The notes under the pieces were generated by a model. The model worked only from the letters and a program-made list of their open reading frames with translations, searched no databases and was not told where the DNA came from. Position numbers and translations under genes: made by a program. A stretch of 11,727 bases of DNA from QQUD01 sp039029915 (GTDB lineage: Bacteria > Chloroflexota > Anaerolineae > Promineifilales > Promineifilaceae). Every line of letters begins with the position of its first letter. The first letter of the stretch is position 1. Shown piece by piece: positions 1-5,362 of this stretch. Where the stretch lies: contig JBCCFD010000237.1 in NCBI GenBank assembly GCA_039029915.1, positions 1 to 11,727 of the forward strand, read 5' to 3'.

Positions 1-1035
1 GAGAATTCGGTGAATGGGCCATTTACGCGAATAAGTCGCCAAAAGCTGTAGAGTTTCAGGATGTCCACCAAGCTGTTCATAAACGGCTTGGCAATGGTCC
101 GCTGTCAATGCAGGATTGCGCATTTGGAGCAATGTTTGGGCATCGGCCGCATTCAGTTCGAGGATAGGGACAACATCAATGTTTTCCAACGCTTCAACAG
201 ATGGGGCGAGTCGGCTGGTAAACAGGACACGTGTAGGAGGCGGCAGTTGATTGATCACTGCGAGAGCATCGGATAGGTCAGCCAACGTTTGCAAACCATC
301 TATCACAATGAGACAGGGATGCTGTTGAAGGGCCACGTTTAACTGGTAAAGTTGCACCTTGAACGCCAGAGGAGTAGTGCCGTTCACCTTCAGTTTTCCC
401 CCGACAAAATCTATAAATGATTGAGCAATATCGGTCTTATCCTCAATGGAAAACCAGATTAGGTGGGTAAAGGTTGAGGTTTGAACAAAGCGGCGCACTA
501 CGGCATTGGCCACGCTGCTTTTGCCTACCCCTTTGCGTCCCGTCAACACCACATGGCGGGACGCCGATCTTTCTGCTAAGCGTCGGACCACATCCACTAT
601 AGTTGTTTCCATATCAACCAACCCGCTAAGAATAGGTAAGTTTGCAAGCTGAGCCGCCATAGATGGGGTAATGGTGTCCAGGTACGCTTGCCGCCCTCCT
701 TGAAGCCAAGCTGAATTAATGCCTTCAATCTCTTCGTTTGTCAGCGAGCTGTATCCCCCACTGGCAAGCAATTGGTTTGCGTCCTCCACCCGTTTTAAGC
801 CGCCACATTTAAACAACACCTTGACGATGCCAATGAGCAAGGCCCGATTTTCGTGGCTAATTTTGTTGATGCCACGCTCCCAGTTGCTCACAGCCGAATC
901 TGTATAGATCAAGCCAATAATCTGATAAAGCTGTTCCACAAAGGCCGATTGGGTCAGGGCTTGTTGGCTCCCCTCTGTGCAATCGGTACTGCGCTGACGC
1001 AACTTCCGCAACTGCTCACCAAACTGATTGGTCAT
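1..1035 (-). CDS. XRE-type HTH / NB-ARC (STAND) ATPase, 3' end cut by window edge
   Basis: The frame starts at ATG 1035 and stays open to base 1, giving 345 codons without a stop. An AAGGAA ribosome site lies 7 nt upstream of the ATG. Residues about 5-58 form an XRE-like DNA-binding domain, with AVSNWERG (48-55) as the probable recognition-helix region. The ATPase core follows: Walker A GRKGVGKSS at 166-174, Walker B CLIVID ending at D246, and the NB-ARC RNBD-D/sensor-like VLFTSR at 270-275. In this family the missing C-terminus usually holds a winged helix and TPR or WD repeats that sense a ligand; here it lies outside the window. Such proteins are cytoplasmic nucleotide-dependent switches controlling transcription or defence. 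It is divergent from the small secreted-peptide gene at 1423, so that peptide could be its target or its signal. Domain calls are from motifs I read in the translation; the specific function is unknown. Confidence 0.85.
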   Translation of the reverse strand, partial: MTNQFGEQLRKLRQRSTDCTEGSQQALTQSAFVEQLYQIIGLIYTDSAVSNWERGINKISHENRALLIGIVKVLFKCGGLKRVEDANQLLASGGYSSLTNEEIEGINSAWLQGGRQAYLDTITPSMAAQLANLPILSGLVDMETTIVDVVRRLAERSASRHVVLTGRKGVGKSSVANAVVRRFVQTSTFTHLIWFSIEDKTDIAQSFIDFVGGKLKVNGTTPLAFKVQLYQLNVALQQHPCLIVIDGLQTLADLSDALAVINQLPPPTRVLFTSRLAPSVEALENIDVVPILELNAADAQTLLQMRNPALTADHCQAVYEQLGGHPETLQLLATYSRKWPIHRIL

Positions 1036-1052
1036 TTTCCATTTCCTTAAGT

Positions 1053-1101
1053 GAAACGAAATTCCTGCTTTGAATAAAACGACGGTGACAAACTTCGTTT
1101 C
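1053..1101. promoter_or_regulatory. inverted repeat GAAACGAA...TTCGTTTC upstream of the XRE-ATPase gene
   Basis: Two 8-base half-sites (1053-1060 and 1094-1101) are perfect reverse complements, and the match extends to GAAACGAANTT on both arms. The left arm lies 18-25 bases before the ATPase start codon. The position would suit an operator for an autoregulating XRE protein, or an mRNA hairpin near the ribosome site. The spacing of 33 bases between arms is long for a single dimer site. No direct evidence of binding. Confidence 0.35.
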
Positions 1102-1327
1102 CTCTAGGTTCCAAAGCGTTTATCTAACTCGGAACCCTTAATTATCGCTCTGGAGGGTTACGTAAGGAATGTTTGCCGTGGATAAAACTTCTCTTAAAGG
1201 CGCCCACCGGATGGTCTGTTACGCCCTATTGCAAGAATTTGAGCATCTCTCAAGTTAATTCCACTGTTACCCGATAGAAGTTGAGCGCTGTTGAAAGTAA
1301 GGTGTCTCCATCAACTGAACTGGTTCA

Positions 1328-1356
1328 TTGCTTACCAATCAACAGGCTTTTATGCA
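1328..1356 (+). promoter_or_regulatory. candidate sigma-70 promoter for the peptide gene
   Basis: TTGCTT (1328-1333) and TATGCA (1351-1356) are separated by 17 bases, which predicts a transcript start near 1363. Both boxes are imperfect matches to consensus. The placement is helped by the palindrome immediately downstream, a common operator position. Confidence 0.3.
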
Positions 1357-1365
1357 TCTCATGAG

Positions 1366-1385
1366 GGGGATATCCCCGGCGCGCC
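1366..1385. promoter_or_regulatory. two adjacent perfect palindromes, possible operator
   Basis: GGGGATATCCCC (1366-1377) is directly followed by GGCGCGCC (1378-1385). Both are perfect palindromes in a leader of otherwise ordinary composition, just after the predicted transcript start and 38 bases before the peptide start codon. They could bind a dimeric regulator such as the divergent XRE protein, or fold in the mRNA. Confidence 0.4.
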
Positions 1386-1393
1386 ATTCATAC

Positions 1394-1418
1394 AAGCCTC
1401 CCATCCTAACGGAGGTTT
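1394..1418 (+). promoter_or_regulatory. hairpin sequestering the Shine-Dalgarno of the peptide gene
   Basis: AAGCCTCC (1394-1401) can pair with GGAGGTTT (1411-1418): seven Watson-Crick pairs and one G-U, around a 9-base loop. The GGAGG ribosome site (1411-1415) is wholly inside the stem, 7 bases from the ATG. As drawn, the hairpin would repress translation unless opened by a protein, a competing RNA segment or temperature. GAGG at 1363-1366 could compete for CCTC at 1397-1400. Confidence 0.5.
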
Positions 1419-1422
1419 TAAG

Positions 1423-1563
1423 ATGTATAAGGCACATAAAGTTCGTGTAAAACAAATCCTTTTGGCAGTGAGTTTACTCTTCTTGCTCGCGGGGCCAACC
1501 TTAGCCCCTTCTTCGGTTCACGCCGATTGTTCTGGTTCAACATCATGTACTGACCCTGGGTAA
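1423..1563 (+). CDS. small secreted peptide precursor (46 aa)
   Basis: ATG 1423 is preceded by a strong GGAGG at 7-base spacing, so I chose it over the upstream TTG at 1291. The N-terminus is basic (K3, K6, R8, K10), then comes a hydrophobic core at about 12-28, and a signal-peptidase-I-like site V-H-A after residue 34. The predicted mature peptide is the last 12 residues, DCSGSTSCTDPG, with two cysteines spaced CX5C that could form a small disulfide ring. I recognise no family. Size and layout resemble secreted signalling pre-peptides such as those of RRNPP systems, where an XRE/TPR receptor is encoded next to its peptide; an XRE-ATPase and a TPR protein flank this gene. It has its own terminator, so it is a monocistronic unit. 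Alternatives are a bacteriocin-like peptide or a chance signal sequence. That it is expressed and exported is inference. Confidence 0.65.
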   Translation: MYKAHKVRVKQILLAVSLLFLLAGPTLAPSSVHADCSGSTSCTDPG

Positions 1564-1594
1564 TTTATGCACATCTGATTAGAGCAAATAATGG

Positions 1595-1626
1595 GAGACA
1601 CCTTCTTTAAAGGGGGTGTCTCTTTT
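1595..1626 (+). terminator. intrinsic terminator of the peptide gene
   Basis: GAGACACC (1595-1602) pairs perfectly with GGTGTCTC (1615-1622), and the stem can extend inward by U-G, U-G and C-G pairs to a six-base loop. TTTT follows at 1623-1626. It lies 31 bases after the peptide stop codon. Confidence 0.8.
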
Positions 1627-1674
1627 CGATCTTGAAAAAACTTATGGCAGGATGTGATGAAATGTTGTGTAACA

Positions 1675-1740
1675 TGTCACGCTGAGTGGTCAAAACCATA
1701 AGCGGCGTTAGTCAGGTAAAGAGCCGAAGCATCTTGCTGA
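1675..1740. repeat. possible degenerate dispersed intergenic repeat
   Basis: TGTCACGCTGAG (1675-1686) and GCCGAAGCATCTTGCTGA (1723-1740) resemble the two halves of a repeat I remember from intergenic regions of several bacterial genomes (roughly a TGTCATGCTGAG...CGAAGCATCTC consensus), here separated by about 36 unrelated bases. The rest of 1627-1784 shows only a weak ATGTT/AACAT hairpin and no gene. Confidence 0.25.
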
Positions 1741-1784
1741 AAGTGTCCTCATCGTGGTCATTTCCGATGAAATTTCTCGACTCG

Positions 1785-2972
1785 CTATTGTTTGAGCATT
1801 GTGTTTGATATTATATCCTTGAACTTTTGCTCATATTCAGCCTGCAGCTTTTTTGCCCACGCATTGTCAGGAAACTGAGCAAATAAATCCAAAGCCTCTT
1901 GAAAGGCGGTCTTCGCCTCCAGAATCTGGTCTGTTTCTCTATAATAGTCGCCCAAACTGCCCAACGTGTTGGCCAGTTCCAAATCGTTCTTAAACTGAGT
2001 CCATAACAGTTTCGCCCGCTCAAAATAGGGGAACGCCTCCTGCACGCGCTCCTGTTTAAGCAGCACGCTGCCCAAATTTTGAGACAGCGAGGCCGTAATT
2101 TGGAACGCCCCCTGCAGTTGACGGGCCGCCCGATCGGCCCGTTTAAAAATTTGTGTGGGTTTGTTGTACTGCCGCCAATTGTAGTGAAGAATGGCTAAGT
2201 TATTTTGAAGTTCAATCCAAGCAAGCGGTGCTGCCTCTTTATTTAAACAGTTTAAGGCATCTTGATAACAGAGTAGTGCAGCATGAGGTTGATCATTTCG
2301 AGAAAGGATAAATCCTAAATTTTTTAACGAGCGGGCTTGTGATATTTTATCCTCACATTTTTCCCAAATAGGAATCGCTCTGCGTAAATATTTTTCTGCT
2401 TTTTTAAATAGTCCTTGCTCAAATGCCACTAATCCTAATAAGTTATGCGTAGAAGCCTCGTATTTGACACCAAAATCTAGCTGATTAAAGAGTTCAAGGG
2501 CTTTTCTGCCGTACTCTTCTGAAAGAGCATAATGATGAAGGCGCAAATAATCTTCACCGAGGTTTAAATAGGTGACTGCAAGCGTCAATGGGTCTTTAGC
2601 CTTTTCCCCCAAAGCAACAGCTTCTTTGTGAACAGCCACAGCCTCATCTAATTGCCGGCTTATACGCAACCAACGACCGTAACGATTCAATAGTTTTGCA
2701 CCAATAAGTTGTTGATTATCTTCTAGACTTTCGATTGCTTGTTCTATAATTGGGAGCCATGTTGACCATTGTCCCCACGCTTCAATCAGGCTAAATGATT
2801 GGAGCATGAGTTCATGCGTTGCGGCACGCGTTTCGGGCAACACGTGCCCAAATTTTACAGCTTGCAATAAATTGCTGTGTTCATCAATAAGCTTATCATC
2901 TGGCGTCTCAAGCCGTTTGAGCCAGTATGCCAAATTTTTTTCAAGCGCCTGTAAAAAGAGCTGATTAGGCAT
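1785..2972 (-). CDS. TPR-repeat protein coupled to the NB-ARC ATPase (395 aa)
   Basis: I place the start at ATG 2972, which shares one base with the upstream TGA stop (TGATG) and so implies translational coupling. A TTG at 2993 would add seven residues but has no better support. From about residue 90 to 385 the protein consists of roughly seven helical repeats of about 40 residues with the TPR pattern; examples are the stretches around YLNLGEDYLRL, LKNLGFILSR, LSQNLGSVLL and LGSLGDYYRE. There is no signal peptide or membrane segment, so it is probably a cytoplasmic scaffold or ligand sensor. In many STAND regulators this TPR array is fused to the C-terminus of the NB-ARC protein. Here it is a separate polypeptide, probably working with the protein encoded just upstream. 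It has no enzymatic motif. Base composition is visibly AT-richer (for example 23 G+C of 60 at 2281-2340) than the right half of the window. Confidence 0.85.
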   Translation of the reverse strand: MPNQLFLQALEKNLAYWLKRLETPDDKLIDEHSNLLQAVKFGHVLPETRAATHELMLQSFSLIEAWGQWSTWLPIIEQAIESLEDNQQLIGAKLLNRYGRWLRISRQLDEAVAVHKEAVALGEKAKDPLTLAVTYLNLGEDYLRLHHYALSEEYGRKALELFNQLDFGVKYEASTHNLLGLVAFEQGLFKKAEKYLRRAIPIWEKCEDKISQARSLKNLGFILSRNDQPHAALLCYQDALNCLNKEAAPLAWIELQNNLAILHYNWRQYNKPTQIFKRADRAARQLQGAFQITASLSQNLGSVLLKQERVQEAFPYFERAKLLWTQFKNDLELANTLGSLGDYYRETDQILEAKTAFQEALDLFAQFPDNAWAKKLQAEYEQKFKDIISNTMLKQ

Positions 2973-4420
2973 CAAGGTGCATCTTCCGGCCAATTAATAA
3001 TTTCAGTACGTAAAAAGCTGTATGTTAAGCGGTGAATGCCATATCTTTTTTCCCACACCGTCCCGCGAACCTCCAATAAAGACAAGTAAACAAGCTGGTT
3101 TACGGCTGCCCAAAGCGCATTGGTTGAAAGTCCGCTGATGGCCAGCATTTGCTCAGCAGCCATGCCCGTCTCCCCCGCCATGGGCATAATTTGTAGCAAG
3201 GTTTGACTATCTGCGTGCAGGGCATGCCAAGATTGCCAATAAATATATCGATACAATGATTCAATCTCATTTGACTGAATCGTAATCAAATCATCCAGGA
3301 TTTGTGGAAGAGGGCGAATGATAGCTAAACCCACAACCAGTTTGATCGCCAATGGGTTCCCCCCCGTCACCGCATAAATCTTTTTGGCATCATCTAGGCT
3401 AATCTGCGACAGTTCATGGTGTCCAATATCATGGGCATGATGCGCGATTAGAGCTTGTACATCTTCAAGGGAAAGCTCACTCAGCGTAAAGTTCGTCACC
3501 CCTGATTGCTCTTTGCTTTTAATTCGGGACGTAACCAAAAACTTACTTGGTTCTGAAAGGTCATTGAGCTGGGTTAGAAAATAGGATATCTCTGATTGAG
3601 ACTCTATATTGTCGATCACGATATAATATGGAAGCGTCTTGAGCATCTGTCGAACATGGCGCTCTCGCTCCTGAGCGGAGGTCGTTTTGGGTAAATGGGG
3701 GCAGACGCGTTCGGCTAAATGGCTCATCAACATCTGCCACATCTGGGCAGTGTCGCTATCTGACTGGCCGTCTGGGTTTAGTCGAATCCAAATGATATCT
3801 TCAAACTGGAAGGTTTGAATAAGCTGGCGAGCCACTTTGTCAGCAACGGCCGTTTTGCCAATTCCCCCAATTCCCGTTAAACAAAGCACCCACGGCGAAT
3901 CATTTGACAAAGATGTCTCAACAACCTGAGCCGCCACGTTATCAACACCAAAGAGGGAAGAGTAAGTAGAAGGAAACAGGTGAGATTCAAGAGTAAGCGC
4001 TAGTTCATTCCTAATCGCCTTTTCATTTTCTAAAATAATATGGGTAAGCTGTTCAATCGCCTTCCGCTGGTGCCTTTTAATTTGATCTTCACTCAACCCT
4101 AATTTGCTAGCTACAGCCAAAAGCGTCTCATCATCAGAGAAGCGCCACTGGAGAATACGAGATGCTTGAGCATCATGGTTGGCCAATTCATCGATATTAG
4201 CCTGAAGAATTTGATTGGTTGCCAAACGAAGCACTGTCGGGGACGAATCCTGCATCTTCGATTGCTGTTCTTGCACAAGAATCAGGGAACCTAACAAATT
4301 TTCTGCTTCAACATTCAATTCACGCCAGGCGCGCAAAGCCCCATGAACTGCCCTATTGAGTTCATTAAAATCGATCGAACTGTTTGTTACGATTTGGGTG
4401 TTATTCAAACGCTTCTCCAT
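2972..4420 (-). CDS. sigma-region-4-like HTH / NB-ARC (STAND) ATPase (482 aa)
   Basis: The N-terminal region at about 87-125 (RILQWRF...ETLLAVASKLGLSEDQIKRH...AIEQL) resembles the sigma-70 region 4 helix-turn-helix, so DNA binding is likely. The STAND core follows: Walker A GIGGIGKT (183-190), Walker B YYIVID (265-270), FLVTSR (294-299), and GGNPLAIK (353-360), the GxP/GLPL-type motif. A winged-helix stretch at about 395-470 ends in GIHRLTYSFL, which occupies the position of the MHD-type motif of NB-ARC proteins. The protein stops straight after this, with no sensor repeats; the next gene supplies a TPR array through a TGATG junction. The ATG at 4420 has no clear ribosome site. Role inferred: a ligand-gated ATPase switch regulating transcription or a defence response. 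The target is unknown. One ACGGCCGT motif lies in the Walker A region (3846). Confidence 0.85.
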   Translation of the reverse strand: MEKRLNNTQIVTNSSIDFNELNRAVHGALRAWRELNVEAENLLGSLILVQEQQSKMQDSSPTVLRLATNQILQANIDELANHDAQASRILQWRFSDDETLLAVASKLGLSEDQIKRHQRKAIEQLTHIILENEKAIRNELALTLESHLFPSTYSSLFGVDNVAAQVVETSLSNDSPWVLCLTGIGGIGKTAVADKVARQLIQTFQFEDIIWIRLNPDGQSDSDTAQMWQMLMSHLAERVCPHLPKTTSAQERERHVRQMLKTLPYYIVIDNIESQSEISYFLTQLNDLSEPSKFLVTSRIKSKEQSGVTNFTLSELSLEDVQALIAHHAHDIGHHELSQISLDDAKKIYAVTGGNPLAIKLVVGLAIIRPLPQILDDLITIQSNEIESLYRYIYWQSWHALHADSQTLLQIMPMAGETGMAAEQMLAISGLSTNALWAAVNQLVYLSLLEVRGTVWEKRYGIHRLTYSFLRTEIINWPEDAP

Positions 4421-4467
4421 TGACTAGAGAACGGAGAATTTTGCCAACGTCTATTTTTACCAAAAAG

Positions 4468-4573
4468 TATCTTGAATAAGAATCGACTCAAATTTGGTTT
4501 TCGCCGAGTAAATTTCACATTACTAAGCGACTTTATTTCAAGATATTTTGTGAAATTCAAATAAAGCGACTTT
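4468..4573. repeat. cluster of overlapping inverted and direct repeats in the ATPase operon leader
   Basis: AATTTCACA (4511-4519) and TGTGAAATT (4549-4557) form a perfect 9-base inverted repeat. TATCTTGAATAA (4468-4479) is the reverse complement of 4533-4545 except for one extra base. AAGCGACTTT occurs directly at 4525-4534 and 4564-4573. All three pairs fall within about 105 bases, between the candidate leftward promoter and the ATPase start. They could be cooperative operator sites or a structured 5' untranslated region. Confidence 0.45.
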
Positions 4574-4595
4574 TTCCCGTTCACCTCACGGAGAA

Positions 4596-4604
4596 ATTAT
4601 AGCA
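4596..4604 (-). promoter_or_regulatory. extended -10 promoter for the NB-ARC/TPR operon
   Basis: On the minus strand the sequence reads TGCTATAAT, a perfect extended -10 (TGN-TATAAT). No good -35 hexamer lies 16-18 bases upstream, which is acceptable for extended -10 promoters. It predicts a start near 4589 and a leader of about 170 bases holding the repeat cluster. Confidence 0.5.
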
Positions 4605-4784
4605 GTAAAATGTGATTGCGCGCCGCCTAACTCCTTGAACGCACGAGAAGGCACATTTGCGCACTTTTCTGCCCAATACCAAACCTTTTGTAAACCTCCG
4701 CCCATAGTTGCACGAACTGTCTCTATCATTAAACAGATAAGTCAGTACAATGAAAGCAGCCTAGTGGGAGGGGGGTGGTTAGCC

Positions 4785-4813
4785 TGGGGCACAGTCAAAA
4801 TGACTGTGCCCCA
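4785..4813. promoter_or_regulatory. perfect 13-bp hairpin with AAA loop
   Basis: TGGGGCACAGTCA (4785-4797) and TGACTGTGCCCCA (4801-4813) are exact reverse complements around a three-base loop. Neither strand has a proper U-run after the stem, so a standard terminator is doubtful. It ends 18 bases before the AAAGG ribosome site of the next gene. It may be a 5' mRNA structure, an operator, or one copy of a dispersed palindromic element. Confidence 0.6.
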
Positions 4814-4840
4814 AAATTTATTAATATAACGAAAGGCCAA

Positions 4841-5302
4841 ATGACAGAACATCTAAACTTAAAACAAAACCAAAATTTGATGTTAATTGCAAAAAATTTT
4901 GATGAGGAAGCCGTGATTCAAACGCTGTGTCAACTTCGAGATGAAGGATTACCCGTACAGCTTGTCGGTCTCACAACTGGCTTGAAATCTGGATTTCATG
5001 GGATTCACGTTCGTCCAGATACGACCGTTGCGCAGGTGGTTGAGAAAACGATAAAATTGCACAGTTTGATTATTGCTGGTGGCGAGGAATGTAGTTCAAT
5101 TCTATTATCTGACCCCCGCGTCTTTGAATTGATGAAGAAGACGTTTGCCCAAGGGGGGTATGTTGCTTCCATGTCACCCATTGCAGAAGGAATATTAACA
5201 AATGTGGCTCCGGATTATGATATTGAATCCCAGTTGTTAACCGCTCCAAACGGCCGTTTTGATGAAGTCGTCAACTATGTGATTAACCAAGCTGCGACTT
5301 AA
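4841..5302 (+). CDS. DJ-1/PfpI-like protein, probable nucleophile lost (153 aa)
   Basis: ATG 4841 follows AAAGG at short spacing; the frame is open further upstream, but only through the hairpin. The order of elements matches the DJ-1/PfpI fold: a first strand LMLIAKNFDEE (13-23) with acidic residues where the family has its conserved glutamate, the GIHVRPDTT segment (54-62), and LIIAGGE (76-82) for the usual PGG loop. The nucleophile elbow, normally A-I-C-H-G, reads VASMSPIA (108-115), so methionine M111 occupies the cysteine position. The length is somewhat short for the family. Hydrolase, glyoxalase or chaperone chemistry needing that cysteine is therefore unlikely; a binding or regulatory role is possible. 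It sits 60 bases before agmatine deiminase on the same strand, but no functional link is known to me. It carries one ACGGCCGT motif (NGR). Confidence 0.65.
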   Translation: MTEHLNLKQNQNLMLIAKNFDEEAVIQTLCQLRDEGLPVQLVGLTTGLKSGFHGIHVRPDTTVAQVVEKTIKLHSLIIAGGEECSSILLSDPRVFELMKKTFAQGGYVASMSPIAEGILTNVAPDYDIESQLLTAPNGRFDEVVNYVINQAAT

Positions 5303-5362
5303 TTTCTTTATACTAGCTCCCCCTCTAGCTTACCCTCTCCCCTTCTGCTACACTCCCCCACC
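5303..5362 (+). promoter_or_regulatory. pyrimidine-rich leader of agmatine deiminase gene without SD
   Basis: After a TATACT (5309-5314) that could be a -10 box, the next 45 or so bases are almost all C and T up to ATG 5363, and no AGGAGG-like site is present. A short-leader or S1-assisted start is possible. No terminator separates the gene from the DJ-1-like gene. Confidence 0.35.

Larger units (their letters stand above)
1036..1422. other. divergent intergenic region between the ATPase and the peptide gene
   Basis: About 390 bases hold no convincing gene. A frame starting at TTG 1291 reads into the peptide gene, but its N-terminal part has no protein-like character and the well-placed ribosome site at 1411 makes it unnecessary. 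The left half carries two dyads: GAAACGAA/TTCGTTTC (1053-1060, 1094-1101) and GGTTCC/GGAACC (1107-1112, 1131-1136). The right half carries the candidate promoter, the tandem palindromes and the SD hairpin described separately. I could not identify a good sigma-70 promoter for the leftward ATPase gene. Confidence 0.6.
1299..1604. repeat. 11-base inverted repeat bracketing the peptide gene
   Basis: AAGGTGTCTCC at 1299-1309 is the exact reverse complement of GGAGACACCTT at 1594-1604. With single-base gaps the similarity extends to about 17 bases per side. The right copy is the 5' arm of the terminator. The left copy therefore has the same sense as the terminator's 3' arm. If transcribed it could pair with the 5' arm, but the candidate promoter at 1328-1356 would place it upstream of the transcript. 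It could equally mark ends of a small non-autonomous element, though no target duplication is evident. Confidence 0.4.
4421..4840. other. divergent intergenic region between the ATPase operon and the DJ-1-like gene
   Basis: About 420 bases without a convincing gene. A 64-codon rightward frame from TTG 4635 is rejected because it runs through the 13-bp hairpin and has no ribosome site. The left part holds the repeat cluster and the leftward extended -10. For the rightward gene, TACAAT at 4746-4751 is a plausible -10 without a clear -35. A G-rich run (4765-4777) precedes the perfect hairpin. Confidence 0.55.

Noticed and set aside
61..1050. Small rightward open frames of 62-71 codons (61-276, 719-907, 853-1050)
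   Set aside because: They lie opposite the XRE-NB-ARC coding frame, which carries Walker motifs, and have no ribosome sites or recognisable domains.
1291..1422. N-terminal extension of the peptide gene from TTG 1291
   Set aside because: No ribosome site at 1291, the extension has no protein-like pattern and would place the signal peptide internally, while ATG 1423 has an ideal SD.
1749..1770. TCATCG/CGATGA stem as terminator of the TPR gene
   Set aside because: The 6-base stem lacks a U-run on the minus strand.
4635..4829. 64-codon rightward frame
   Set aside because: TTG start without a ribosome site, reads through a perfect hairpin, and shows no protein features.
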